Below, piece after piece: positions 41,944-50,605 of a DNA stretch of 64,000 bases. A program made the position numbers and the translations under genes. Below the pieces are notes generated by a model, which saw nothing but the letters and a program-made list of their open reading frames with translations, did no database searches and was not told the DNA's origin. The stretch's first letter is position 1, and the number at the start of each line of letters is the position of its first letter. Origin of the DNA: Streptomyces sp. R302 (lineage in GTDB: Bacteria; Actinomycetota; Actinomycetes; Streptomycetales; Streptomycetaceae); contig NZ_JABBGE010000010.1 of the NCBI RefSeq assembly GCF_012927245.1, positions 205,499 to 269,498 on the forward strand, in the 5' to 3' direction.

Positions 41944-41992
41944 CCCCCTGCCGACGGCGTCCCTTGCCGGGCCAGGGTTTTCCGCGTCTGAA

Positions 41993-42030
41993 CCCGCACC
42001 TGCCGTACGGCTCCGTACGGCAGGTGCGGG
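41993..42030. terminator. Bidirectional terminator hairpin
   Basis: CCCGCACCTGCCGTACG pairs perfectly with CGTACGGCAGGTGCGGG around a 4-nt loop, between two converging genes. Confidence 0.85.
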
Positions 42031-42042
42031 CCCGGGCCCCGC

Positions 42043-44118
42043 TCAGGAGCGCGTAACCGCGACCTCATACAGCGAGTACCCCCACTGCGTGGCCCGCCGC
42101 TCCCCGTGCACCCGCACGTACCGCGCCGGCGTCGACGCGAACTCGGCCGTGTCGAACCCCCCGTCCCCGGCGGCCGTCGACCACACCGACCGCCAGTTCT
42201 CCCCGTCCTCGGAGACCTCGATCCGGTACTGCCGGGCGTACGCCCGCTCCCAGTCCAGCGTCACCCGCCCGACCCGCCGGACCTCGCCGAGGTCCACCCG
42301 GAGCCACTGGTCGTCCGACCAGTCGCTGGCCCAGCGCGTACCGGTGTCGCCGTCGAAGGCGCGCCCGGAGGCGTAGCTGACGAACGGGTTCCACTCGGTG
42401 CTGCTCGCCGAAGTCGGCACGCCGGCCGCGAGGTTGACCCCCGGCTCGTGCCGCTCCGTCGCCCGCCAGGTCCGCAGGTAGGACTCGGCGCCGAGCGCCA
42501 GGTCGTCGATGACGTCAGGACCGCCCGGGGTGAGCCGGATCTGCTCGATCCAGTCCGGGACGAGACCGGCGTGCGCGGCCCCGTCCGTGTTGAGGTCCCA
42601 GGTCCGCTCGCCGGTCACCTGACGGTCGAGGACCGTGCCGCCGTCGAAGCTGCGGTACGGGTACGTGACCGCGTTCGGCGCGTCCGTGCCGACCGGTCCC
42701 GGCCAGCCGCCGACGCCGTTCATGTCGGTGCCGTAGCCGAGGCCGACGCCGTACTTCTCGCGCAGCTCGGCCTTCCCGTTCGCCTCGCCGATGAAGCCCT
42801 GCGCGGCGTGCATGTACGGCGCCGTGAACCCGCCCAGCTTGTAGAGCCGTTCGGTCCAGTCGAGGTCCATCCAGCTGTGCGTGGACAGGACGCCCGGGTA
42901 CTCCTCGGCCTCCAGCATGTCGAGGGCCCGGCCGGCCGCCTTCACGCTCATGTGGTCGAGCTCCAGCATCATGCCCCGGTCCATCATGCCCCGCAGCGCG
43001 TACTCGCCGAGCCGGGTCAGTCCGCGGGTGTTGCAGCGGGCGTCGGAGGCGTAACCGGGCACGCTCACCCCGGCGGGCAGCTTCTCCGCCATCGCGGCGG
43101 GCGCGACGAGCCCGATCGGGTTGTCCTGCTGCGGTCCGGCGCACTTCTCGGTCGACCAGAAGGTGCCGGTGGAAAGGAACTGGCCGATGTTGACCGCCAC
43201 ACCGGTCGTCCCGCTGTCGAAGCGGACGCCGCAGAGCGCGTTGTCGAACTTGTGGCACAGGAACATGCTGCGCACGCCGAGCTGGTAGAGCTCGTCCAGG
43301 CCGCGGTCGATGTCGGCCTTGTCGCACTGGGCGACGTCGAGGATCTGCTTGCAGCCGAACGGCTCCGAGGTCTCCACGCCGAGGACGACGGCGAGCTTGC
43401 CCTGCTCGATCACCGAGCGGGCCTGGTCGGCGCTGGTGACGATGCGGAACCAGCCCTTGCCCGGGCCGCCGAACATCGAGTCGACGTAGTCCTGCATCTC
43501 ATAGGTCTTGCGGGCCTCCAGGCGGATGGCCTCCATCTCGTCGCAGCCGCGGTCCCGGGGCATGATCGAGCACAACAGCCCGTTGGAGACCAGGTCGTTG
43601 ACGAGCACGCGCTGACCGCCCCGCCACGCCCGCTCCAGCCAGGCGTAGTAGTTCTGCTGGTGCGTCAGCGAGTTGTGCGCCGGCCAGTCGGCGAAGGTCG
43701 GCCAGCCGTCCGGGTCGTGCTTGCCGTTCGCCCCGCCCGTCAGGTTCTCGAAGAGGGCGCCCGAGCCGTCCGGATAGTGCTCGGGACAGTCCTTCAGGGC
43801 GTCGGCCGCCCCGGCGGTGGAGAAGGGCTTGCCGCAGATCAGCCGGCCGCCGAAGCCCTCGTTGGACATCACGTGGTTGTGCGCGTCGACGAAGCCGCGC
43901 ACCCGCCCCTGGGCGTCGGTGCCGGTGAACGGCGCGCCCGTGGCGTTGATCTGCGAATCGGGCGCCGGCCGCGCCGCCGGCTCCCACCACGACGGACCGG
44001 CGGCGGGGACCGGCGCGGCACCGAAGAGCACGGCCGCGAGCGCGAGGAAGAGGGACACGAGGCCGAGGCGGCGCGTCCGGGTCGTACGTGGGGACATCCA
44101 GGTCGTACGTGGGGACAT
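42043..44118 (-). CDS. Secreted amidohydrolase / M19-dipeptidase-like protein with C-terminal F5/8 (discoidin) domain
   Basis: About 690 residues. Signal peptide (LGLVSLFLALAAVLFGAAPV), then a metal-dependent hydrolase domain with GFVDAHNHVMSNEGFG (HxH motif), KLAVVLGVETSEPFGCKQIL, LDHMSVKAAGRALDMLEAEE, VLSTHSWMD and YGTDMNGVGGW, resembling renal dipeptidase/amidohydrolase enzymes. The last about 130 residues are an F5/8-type sugar-binding domain (SSTEWNPFVSYASGRAFDGD, WLRVDLGEVRRVGRVTLDWE, YRIEVSEDGENW). The N-terminus MSPRTTWMSPRTTRTRR shows a 21-bp duplication of the start itself (ATG 44118 and ATG 44097). Secreted; substrate unknown. Confidence 0.82.
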   Translation of the reverse strand: MSPRTTWMSPRTTRTRRLGLVSLFLALAAVLFGAAPVPAAGPSWWEPAARPAPDSQINATGAPFTGTDAQGRVRGFVDAHNHVMSNEGFGGRLICGKPFSTAGAADALKDCPEHYPDGSGALFENLTGGANGKHDPDGWPTFADWPAHNSLTHQQNYYAWLERAWRGGQRVLVNDLVSNGLLCSIMPRDRGCDEMEAIRLEARKTYEMQDYVDSMFGGPGKGWFRIVTSADQARSVIEQGKLAVVLGVETSEPFGCKQILDVAQCDKADIDRGLDELYQLGVRSMFLCHKFDNALCGVRFDSGTTGVAVNIGQFLSTGTFWSTEKCAGPQQDNPIGLVAPAAMAEKLPAGVSVPGYASDARCNTRGLTRLGEYALRGMMDRGMMLELDHMSVKAAGRALDMLEAEEYPGVLSTHSWMDLDWTERLYKLGGFTAPYMHAAQGFIGEANGKAELREKYGVGLGYGTDMNGVGGWPGPVGTDAPNAVTYPYRSFDGGTVLDRQVTGERTWDLNTDGAAHAGLVPDWIEQIRLTPGGPDVIDDLALGAESYLRTWRATERHEPGVNLAAGVPTSASSTEWNPFVSYASGRAFDGDTGTRWASDWSDDQWLRVDLGEVRRVGRVTLDWERAYARQYRIEVSEDGENWRSVWSTAAGDGGFDTAEFASTPARYVRVHGERRATQWGYSLYEVAVTRS

Positions 44119-44272
44119 GGTCGGGAAGCCTCCGGTCGGTGGGGGTGTACCGGGCGCCCCGAGGATCGCGGTGTTGAAGGACCGAGTCAAGAGTCCAGGA
44201 CAAACGACCTACTGGTGAGTTCGGGTTTTCCCGGGAGCGGCCTTGAGGCAGCTCCGCGGGGACTCCCCGGGC

Positions 44273-44866
44273 TCACCCCTCGATCAGCAGAACCAGCTGA
44301 TCGGCAGTCAACTCCAGCTGCTCCTCGGCGGCTTGCTCGTCCCCGAGTACCAGGTACTGGAGCGTCATCCCGTCCACCGCCGCCGCGAGGTGCCGGGCCA
44401 GCGTCGGCACCGGGACCTTCGGCTCGGACCCGCGTACCGCCCCCACCTGCTCCACCAGCGCCGTCGCGGACCGTACGTACTGCTCGTACTGGGCCCGCGC
44501 CAGGTGCTCGAACCCCGGCTCGCGCAGCGCGTACTGCGTGAGGTCGTACGTCAGCAGGTGGTGCTCCGGATGCGCGGTGACGTCCTCCCAGTACGTGCGC
44601 AGCGCCGCCCGTACCGTCTCGCGCAGCGTCGCCCGGGGCTCGACCGCCCGCATCACCCGCGCCACGTAGTCGCCGATGATCGTCTCGATGGCCGCCTCCA
44701 GGAGCGCCTGCTTGGAGTCGAAGCAGTAGTGGAAGACGCTCAGCGAGACCCCGGCCTCGGCGGAGATGGACCGGGTGGTGGTCCTGGCCACCCCGTCCCT
44801 GCTCATCGCCCTGATCGCCGCCTCGACCAGCTGCCGGCGTCGCTCCGCCGACGGCATCCGCGCCAT
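44273..44866 (-). CDS. TetR-family transcriptional regulator
   Basis: A 197-residue TetR protein with helix-turn-helix AERRRQLVEAAIRAMSRDGV, ARTTTRSISAEAGVSLSVFH, YCFDSKQALLEAAIETI and an all-helical ligand domain. ATG 44866 follows GGAGGAAGC. It lies downstream of nothing obvious on its strand and is divergent from the DUF4352 gene; the hydrolase upstream on the same strand is another possible target. Ligand unknown. Confidence 0.88.
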   Translation of the reverse strand: MARMPSAERRRQLVEAAIRAMSRDGVARTTTRSISAEAGVSLSVFHYCFDSKQALLEAAIETIIGDYVARVMRAVEPRATLRETVRAALRTYWEDVTAHPEHHLLTYDLTQYALREPGFEHLARAQYEQYVRSATALVEQVGAVRGSEPKVPVPTLARHLAAAVDGMTLQYLVLGDEQAAEEQLELTADQLVLLIEG

Positions 44867-45029
44867 GCTTCCTCCTCGGGTCCGGGCGTCAGGGTATCCA
44901 CGTCGGCCCCCGGCCGCGTCGAGCGGACTTCGGCGGAAAACAGATCCTGCCGCGCACCCGATCGCGATGATGCCCCCCAACCAGTCCCGCCCCCTTCCGG
45001 ACGGGCCCGCATCCGAGGAGCCTTCTGTC

Positions 45030-45773
45030 ATGATCCCGCCCAGACCCACCGACGAACCCACCCTTCCCACCCCGCCCGTCCCCGTACCCGCCAGACCCGG
45101 CCCCTCCCGCCGCACCGCCGTCCTGGTCGCCGTCTGGACCGTCCTCGTCGCCGGCGTGTCCTCCGGCATCACCGCCGCCTTGGTCGGAGGCGGCAGCGGC
45201 GACGTCGAGGACGGCGCCGCGCCCGTGGTCAGCCCGTCGATATGGCAGGACACCCGCACGTACCCGGCCGATCCCCCGCTGGAGCCGGAGACGGTCCCCA
45301 GCCCGACACCGGCCACCAAGGACTTCGCCGTGGGGGAGAAGGCGAAGAGCGGCGGCGCGACGGTCGTCGTCAAGAAGGTCGGTGAGGCCGCGACGGTGAC
45401 GCTCTACGACTTCGACTCGGACAAGATCCTCAAGGCCGGTACGGGAGCGAAGTTCGCGATCCTGGAGACGACCGTCCAGAACGACGGCACCGACTCCTTC
45501 GACCCCGTGTGCGGCGGCGGGATCTCGCAGGGTCTCGTCGACGCCGAGGGGCGGAAGTTCGACGCCATCAAGGAGTTGTTCCTGGTCAAGGCCAATCAGA
45601 AGGCGGAAGCCTGCGGCGAGGAACTGCAGCCCGGGTTCAAGCGGGACGCCGTCTTCGTCTACAAGATCCCCGCCGACGCGAGCCCGGCCGAGTGGACGTT
45701 CTCCGGCTCCCAGGGCATGACCGAGGGCGACCTGACCACCGTGCGGCTCGCAGCCGGCGCCACGTCCGGCTGA
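45030..45773 (+). CDS. DUF4352 (telokin-like) membrane-anchored protein
   Basis: 247 residues. A Pro-rich cytoplasmic N-terminus, one membrane helix (TAVLVAVWTVLVAGVSSGIT) and an extracellular immunoglobulin-like DUF4352 domain (TVVVKKVGEAATVTLYDFDS, GTGAKFAILETTVQNDGTDS, FDPVCGGGISQGLVDAEGRK, GFKRDAVFVYKIPADASPAE). ATG 45030 is chosen because GAGGAG lies 9 bp upstream. Such proteins sit on the outer face of the membrane; their role is unknown. The 45793 gene follows after 19 bp, so the two may be one operon. Confidence 0.82.
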   Translation: MIPPRPTDEPTLPTPPVPVPARPGPSRRTAVLVAVWTVLVAGVSSGITAALVGGGSGDVEDGAAPVVSPSIWQDTRTYPADPPLEPETVPSPTPATKDFAVGEKAKSGGATVVVKKVGEAATVTLYDFDSDKILKAGTGAKFAILETTVQNDGTDSFDPVCGGGISQGLVDAEGRKFDAIKELFLVKANQKAEACGEELQPGFKRDAVFVYKIPADASPAEWTFSGSQGMTEGDLTTVRLAAGATSG

Positions 45774-45792
45774 CGCCTCGAAAGGACCGTTC

Positions 45793-47439
45793 ATGGAACC
45801 TCGCGGCTACCGCATGGTCGTGTCGACGGGACAGGACTTCGTCACGACGTCCGCCCACGTCGAGGAACAGCTCTACGCCTGGCTCGAAGGCAAACGCTAT
45901 GACACGTCGGCGCTCGACGAGGGGCGCAACGAGATCGCCGCGAACGTGACCCTCGACCAGGACTCGTCGTCCGGTCAGCGCGGCGCGTACACCCGCTGGC
46001 GGATGCGCGAGACCGTCTCGCCGCAGATGGGGATCTGGCAGTCGACGCTCGTCGTCCGCGCGGACCTCCAGGACGACCAGCGTCGCACCTGGATCCAGGT
46101 CGACGTCGAGAACCGGCCTTCCCTTCCCGGACGGCCCCCGAAGGCCGCGAACACCCCTGGCATCGCGCGTCTGCTCCTGGACGCGCTCGACGCCAGGGAC
46201 GGCCTGGCCGAGGTGAAGGCGAAACCGACCTTCATCGAGCCGGAGGACGTACCGGAGGTCATCGAGGAGCTGTGCGACACCGAGCGCAGGCTGCCGATCG
46301 TCGTGGCCAGCGTCCCCTACGGCACGGACGCGGACGACTGGGCGGAGGCCACGGTCGAGAAGGCGTTCCAGCACCTCCCCGGCCTCGCCACGCTGTACGT
46401 CCTGTCCCCCGAGGCCCAGCCGGCGTTCAACGACGTGCTCGGATTCCACCCGGTGTTCGGCGGCGGAATCCGTACGTACCTCCCGGGCGTCGACCCCGCG
46501 TGGAAGCCGGACGCCCAGCGGCACCCCGTGATGTCCAGGAGGACGATCGAGGCCGACATGCACAGGGCCGGGAAGACCCTCGCCGCGCTGCCGCAGCGCC
46601 AGGCCCAGCGCCACCCGCTCCCGGAGGCCCTCGCCTCGCTGCCCATCCTGCGCACCCGGCCGCGCCCCCAGACGTCCGGCTCGGAGGTCGAGCGGTTGAC
46701 GAGCGACAACGCGACGCTCCGGGAGATGCTGAACGAGGCCGGCGAGACCGAGATCGCCCAGGCGAAGAGGATCAGCGACCTCAACACGGACCTCGACACC
46801 GCAGATCTCACCGCGGACCAGCTCCGTGGGGAGAACGAGGAGCTGTACGACCAGTTCCAGGCAGCCCAGCGGCAGGTGCGCTTCCTCCAGGAGCGGCTGG
46901 CGGAGGCGGGACAGTACGAGCTCGCGTACGCGGCCTCCGCCGCGCCGGACATCGACTACCCCGAGACCTTCTCCGATCTCCTCGACCGGTTCGGTGAGCT
47001 TCCGCGTCTGCGCTTCACCGGAAAGGAGAAGACCACGCGCGACCTCGACAGCCAGTCCGTGGACAGCTGGCTCCAGGTGGCGTGGGACGGCCTCCTCGCG
47101 CTCGACCACTTCGCCGGGGCATCGGCCAAGGGGGAGGCCAGCGGTGACTTCCTCAGCTGGTGCAAGGGGGAGGACTCCCGGACCCATCCGTTCCCGGCGG
47201 CGAAGGTGGCGATGCGGGAGTCGGACCGGGTCGCCCAGGACGACAAGATGAGCAAGCAGCGGATGCTGCCGGTACCGAAAGAGGTGGACAAGAACGAGGT
47301 CGTCTTCATGCAGGCCCACCTGAAGATCGGCCTGGGCAACACGGTCGCCCCCCGGCTGCACTTCTACGACGACACGCCTCGCACCGGACTGGTGTACGTC
47401 GGCTATCTCGGCCCGCACCTCCGGAACACCAGGACCTGA
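45793..47439 (+). CDS. Large coiled-coil protein of unknown family (548 aa)
   Basis: I do not recognise a named domain. Residues 1-150 look like an alpha/beta domain (GYRMVVSTGQDFVTTSAHVE, EQLYAWLEGKRYDTSALDEG). Residues about 160-270 include LPIVVASVPYGTDADDWAEA. About 295-375 form a coiled coil (SEVERLTSDNATLREMLNEA ... QFQAAQRQVRFLQERLAEA). The C-terminus ends in a beta-rich module (NTVAPRLHFYDDTPRTGLVY, VGYLGPHLRNTRT) that I associate with uncharacterised proteins of actinobacterial accessory regions. No signal or membrane helix. It has a normal ribosome site (GAAAGGA). A role in defence or nucleic-acid handling is only a guess. Confidence 0.6.
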   Translation: MEPRGYRMVVSTGQDFVTTSAHVEEQLYAWLEGKRYDTSALDEGRNEIAANVTLDQDSSSGQRGAYTRWRMRETVSPQMGIWQSTLVVRADLQDDQRRTWIQVDVENRPSLPGRPPKAANTPGIARLLLDALDARDGLAEVKAKPTFIEPEDVPEVIEELCDTERRLPIVVASVPYGTDADDWAEATVEKAFQHLPGLATLYVLSPEAQPAFNDVLGFHPVFGGGIRTYLPGVDPAWKPDAQRHPVMSRRTIEADMHRAGKTLAALPQRQAQRHPLPEALASLPILRTRPRPQTSGSEVERLTSDNATLREMLNEAGETEIAQAKRISDLNTDLDTADLTADQLRGENEELYDQFQAAQRQVRFLQERLAEAGQYELAYAASAAPDIDYPETFSDLLDRFGELPRLRFTGKEKTTRDLDSQSVDSWLQVAWDGLLALDHFAGASAKGEASGDFLSWCKGEDSRTHPFPAAKVAMRESDRVAQDDKMSKQRMLPVPKEVDKNEVVFMQAHLKIGLGNTVAPRLHFYDDTPRTGLVYVGYLGPHLRNTRT

Positions 47440-47487
47440 GCCGGGCCCGGCGGCGGACGTCTCGCCCGCCGCCGGGCGGCGCACCGC

Positions 47488-47676
47488 TCAGCCGTTCGCC
47501 GCGAAGGACACGAACTGTCCCCACCCCTCGCGGCCGACCGCGAGGGAGGGAAGGCGGACGTCCTTGGAGTCCCGGACGTGAACGGCCTGCCCGGCGACGG
47601 CGACCTCGACGCAGCTGTCGCCCTGGGTGCCGCTGTAGCTGGACTTGAACCAGGCGAGTTCCTTGGTGGCGGTCAT
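47488..47676 (-). CDS. DUF397 protein, duplicate copy
   Basis: A 62-residue DUF397 protein: ELAWFKSSYSGTQGDSCVEV, AVAGQAVHVRDSKDVRLPSL, GWGQFVSF. It is almost identical to the 47763 copy and preceded by the same sequence, including a piece of the 3' end of the XRE gene, so it arose by tandem duplication. DUF397 proteins are small partners of XRE/DUF5753 regulators (WhiJ/BldB-type developmental systems). No XRE gene of its own remains. Confidence 0.85.
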   Translation of the reverse strand: MTATKELAWFKSSYSGTQGDSCVEVAVAGQAVHVRDSKDVRLPSLAVGREGWGQFVSFAANG

Positions 47677-48012
47677 AGCTCTCCTCGCAGTCGCTCCAGC
47701 AGGCCCCGGAATTCCTGGGGTTGAGAGCCTGCAAGCATACGGCGCGTGGTCGGGTGGGTCCGCTACTTCTCCGAGGCGAAGGATACGAACCGTCCCCAGC
47801 CCTCGCGGCCGACCGCGAGGGCTGGGCGGCGGACGTCCTTGGAGTCCCGGACGTGAACGGCCTGCCCGGCGACGGCGACCTCGACGCAGTCGTCGCCCTG
47901 GCTGCCGCTGTAGCTGGACTTGAACCAGGCGAGTTCCTTCGTGACGGTCATAGCTCTCCTCGCAGTCGCTCCAGCAGGCCCCGGGATTCCTTGGGGTTGA
48001 GGGCCTGCGAGC
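47500..48012. repeat. Tandem segmental duplication, 275-bp period
   Basis: Positions about 47510-47738 and 47785-48012 are nearly identical. The duplicated segment contains the DUF397 gene and about the last 60 bp of the XRE gene. In the left copy the XRE fragment (AGTCGCTCCAGCAGGCCCCG region) is non-functional and out of frame. Confidence 0.85.
47763..47951 (-). CDS. DUF397 protein paired with the XRE regulator
   Basis: 62 residues: ELAWFKSSYSGSQGDDCVEV, AVAGQAVHVRDSKDVRRPAL, GWGRFVSFASEK. Its ATG overlaps the XRE stop (ATGA), the conserved coupling of these gene pairs. Family knowledge: DUF397 proteins bind or modulate the cognate XRE-DUF5753 regulator, and the pairs act in Streptomyces development or antibiotic control and have been compared with toxin-antitoxin modules. 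Differs from the downstream copy at a few residues. Confidence 0.88.
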   Translation of the reverse strand: MTVTKELAWFKSSYSGSQGDDCVEVAVAGQAVHVRDSKDVRRPALAVGREGWGRFVSFASEK

Positions 48013-48814
48013 GCAGTGTGTCATAGCGCTGGTAGAGCAGTCTCACCTCTTTCGGGTCCGTGATGAGGCGCCCGTTCTGCTGCCCCTCGGAGTAGCCGAA
48101 CCGCCTTCCGTCCGGGACTTCGAGGAGTCGTACCGCCCCGTCCAGGCAGGCGTGCAGTCCCGCGTCCAGCGGTACGACTTGCAGCGTCACGTTACGGGAA
48201 GCGCTGGCTTCCAGGACGTGGTCCAGGAGCTCCCGCATGTCATCCGCGCTGCCGAACCGGCGCCGGAAGACGTGCTCCTCCACGATGAAGCTGAACGGAA
48301 CCGTCGGCCGTTCCGTCAGCATCCGCTGCCTCTTCTGTCGGGCGACGAGCTGGGTCTCCAGCTTTCGGTCCGTCAGCAACGGGATTGTGCCCTCGAACAC
48401 GGCCCTGGCGTACGTCTCCGACTGCAACAGGCCCGGTACGAGCCGGCACTCGTACGTGCACAGGCTGACCGCGACCTTCTCCAGACGGGCCCACCGCCGG
48501 AACCACACCGCCAACCCCGCCTCGGCGCGGGAGAGGAACGGCGCGGCCCTCCGCAGCGCACCGGTGTTCCCGAGGGCCGTGTCGCCCCGGTCGACGAACG
48601 TCTCGTCCGGCATCCGCCGCCCCAACTCCACGGACTCCACCGTGTGTGTGGAGAACTGGACCATCTTCGCGAACTCGGCCCGGCTGAGTCCGTAGTGCTC
48701 GCGCAGGGCCTGGACGACCGCGCCGAACGTCCGCAGACTGTCCGACGGGTCGGGCTCGCGCTCCCCGTCGGACGTCTGCTCCGGCTCTTCGCCCTCGATC
48801 TCGACGGTGCTCAT
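47948..48814 (-). CDS. XRE-family regulator with DUF5753 domain (WhiJ-like)
   Basis: A 288-residue protein. Helix-turn-helix (about 28-85): TFGAVVQALREHYGLSRAEF, AKMVQFSTHTVESVELGRRM. C-terminal DUF5753 (about 105-280): LCTYECRLVPGLLQSETYAR, LVARQKRQRMLTERPTVPFS, FIVEEHVFRRRFGSADDMRE, LLDHVLEASASRNVTLQVVP. It forms an operon with the DUF397 gene and is divergent from an HATPase gene, the arrangement of the whiJ-like clusters of Streptomyces. Likely a development- or stress-linked DNA-binding regulator. Confidence 0.9.
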   Translation of the reverse strand: MSTVEIEGEEPEQTSDGEREPDPSDSLRTFGAVVQALREHYGLSRAEFAKMVQFSTHTVESVELGRRMPDETFVDRGDTALGNTGALRRAAPFLSRAEAGLAVWFRRWARLEKVAVSLCTYECRLVPGLLQSETYARAVFEGTIPLLTDRKLETQLVARQKRQRMLTERPTVPFSFIVEEHVFRRRFGSADDMRELLDHVLEASASRNVTLQVVPLDAGLHACLDGAVRLLEVPDGRRFGYSEGQQNGRLITDPKEVRLLYQRYDTLRSQALNPKESRGLLERLRGEL

Positions 48815-48975
48815 ACGGCGCCCACCTCCACGTGCACCCGCGGCTGCTGCCGCGGTCGGCCTACTCAGCGTGACGGCGCGGAGCTCGTACTGTCCACCCT
48901 GGGTGCCCGTACGCTGACGACGCGTACGGGGTGCGGCTCTCGCGCGTCGCCCCGCGCGCCCGCCACTGTGGCCTC

Positions 48976-49506
48976 ATGAACCAGACGACACCTCAACTGC
49001 TGCCACCCGTACGCATGTTCAGTCAGCAGATCTCGCCGACTCGGCGCGGCGCCCGCCTGGCCCGGCTCCTGACGCTGACGGAGCTTCACTTCTGGGGTGC
49101 CCCGCAGGACATCACGGAGCGTGCCGAGCAGGTGGTGGCGGAGCTCGCCGCGAACGCCGTGCTCCACGGAGCGGTACCGGGCCGGGACTTCCGCCTCGGA
49201 CTCGCGCTGGACACGGCCGCCGGCACCCTCCGCATCGAGGTGACCGACGCGCGCGGCGACCGCCTGCCCGTGGTGACGGGGGAGGGGGAGGGCGGCAGGG
49301 GCCTGCCTCTGGTGGCGGCTCTCACCGAAGGCTGCTGGGGAGTGGTCCCGTACCCGCCCAGCGGCAAGACGGTCTGGGCGGTGCTCGCCCCTCCGGAGAC
49401 CCGAAAGAGTGACGTCGTTTCGACCGATCCGGCGGTGACTGCGTGTCAGACTGGACTTACGACGAGTCACCGGTGCGCGAACACCGATGACCTCGCCATG
49501 CCATGA
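48976..49506 (+). CDS. ATP-binding (HATPase_c, RsbW/anti-sigma-like) protein
   Basis: A 176-residue GHKL-type ATPase: DITERAEQVVAELAANAVLH (N box with the conserved Asn), LRIEVTDARGDRLPVV (G1-like DxR/DxG region) and GEGGRGLPLVAALTEGCWGV (G2). This subgroup (AbaA-type/SpoIIAB-like) accompanies XRE-DUF397 pairs and resembles anti-sigma-factor kinases. ATG 48976 is chosen. The C-terminal about 35 residues are not conserved in the fold. Divergent from the XRE gene with about 160 bp of shared promoter DNA. Confidence 0.85.
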   Translation: MNQTTPQLLPPVRMFSQQISPTRRGARLARLLTLTELHFWGAPQDITERAEQVVAELAANAVLHGAVPGRDFRLGLALDTAAGTLRIEVTDARGDRLPVVTGEGEGGRGLPLVAALTEGCWGVVPYPPSGKTVWAVLAPPETRKSDVVSTDPAVTACQTGLTTSHRCANTDDLAMP

Positions 49507-49567
49507 GACGAAAACCCCCGCGATGCGCGAACATCCGGGGGCACGACACCAGGAGCGACCACTCCCG

Positions 49568-50605
49568 ATGCAGATCCATCGTATCCCGATCCATGACCGC
49601 GAGTTCTTCATGATGGCGAACAAGGCCATCCAGGACCGGCGCATGTCGCACACCGCCCGAGGCATCCTCGCGCTCGTCATCTCCCTCCCCAGCGGGATCC
49701 AGGAGAACGTGCGCACCCTCTCCGACGACTACCCGCAGGGCCGGAGTTCGGTCGCGGCCGCCGTCGCGGAGCTGCGCAGGCTCGGCTACTGGGTGACCGA
49801 GACGCTGCGCGACCCGGAGACACAGCAGATCTTCTCCACGGTCGACGTGTACGAACTCCCCACGCTCCGGGACATGGAGCCGGTTCCCACCCGTCCGGTC
49901 ACCGGCCCCGTGGCCACCGGGGACCCGGGAACGTCCCCATTCGGGGAGAAGGACCTGGGAAAGGACGGGGGAAAGACCCCTCCCTCCCCTCCCGCGCGGG
50001 AGCTCGCTGAGCAGCCGGAAGACGAGCCAGGGAGGGAGGCGAGCATGGCACCGAGGAAGGACCCGGGGATCAGGCCGACGGAGCCGAAGGAGCCGACGGA
50101 GCCGACGGATCCGGCGCGGCCGACCGCGCAGCCCGAGCCCACCCCCGCCTTCGCCGCCACCCCCGAACCCGCCCGCATCCTGCGGCGCCTGGAGGCGATC
50201 GACCCCCGACTCCGCCTGTCGGACCGCCAGATCGCCCGGCTGGCCCCGCCCGTCGCCGACTGGCTCGAACGCGGTGCCACGACCGCCGAGATCACCGACG
50301 CCCTCACCCAGGGACTCCCTCAGAAGCTCTACTCCGCCGCGGCCGTGATCGCCGACCGCCTCGACCGCAAGCGCCCCGCCCGGAAACGCCGCTGGAAGAC
50401 CTACGCCGACTGCGACAACGGCTGCGGCGGACTTCTCCCCGCCGACCAGGACTCCGGCATCTGCGCGATCTGCGCAGGCGTCCAGCCACCACCCGCCCAA
50501 GCACCCGCTTCCCGCCCACAGAAGCCCAGCGGCCCCTTGTCCCCGCGAGGCTTCGCCGCCTTCAGGGCAGCCCGACAAGCCCTCCTTCAGCAACCCTCCG
50601 CCTGA
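49568..50605 (+). CDS. Winged-helix (replication-initiator-like) DNA-binding protein
   Basis: 345 residues. The N-terminus contains a helix-turn-helix of the type found in accessory Streptomyces proteins (HRIPIHDREFFMMANKAIQD, SHTARGILALVISLPSGIQE, NVRTLSDDYPQGRSSVAAAV, AELRRLGYWV). A Pro/Glu/Lys-rich linker is followed by a helical domain (RLSDRQIARLAPPVADWLER, ITDALTQGLPQKLYSAAAVI) and a zinc-ribbon-like Cys set (CDNGCGGLLPADQDSGICAI CAG). The helix-turn-helix resembles phage/plasmid replication-protein N-termini; a chromosomal regulatory role is equally possible. Its 3' end overlaps a broken exonuclease gene on the other strand. Confidence 0.75.
   Translation: MQIHRIPIHDREFFMMANKAIQDRRMSHTARGILALVISLPSGIQENVRTLSDDYPQGRSSVAAAVAELRRLGYWVTETLRDPETQQIFSTVDVYELPTLRDMEPVPTRPVTGPVATGDPGTSPFGEKDLGKDGGKTPPSPPARELAEQPEDEPGREASMAPRKDPGIRPTEPKEPTEPTDPARPTAQPEPTPAFAATPEPARILRRLEAIDPRLRLSDRQIARLAPPVADWLERGATTAEITDALTQGLPQKLYSAAAVIADRLDRKRPARKRRWKTYADCDNGCGGLLPADQDSGICAICAGVQPPPAQAPASRPQKPSGPLSPRGFAAFRAARQALLQQPSA

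Noticed and set aside
49568..50605. Possible integrated plasmid or replication origin because of the replication-initiator-like helix-turn-helix
   Set aside because: No integrase, attachment-site repeat, tRNA gene or iteron array was found nearby; such proteins also occur as chromosomal regulators.
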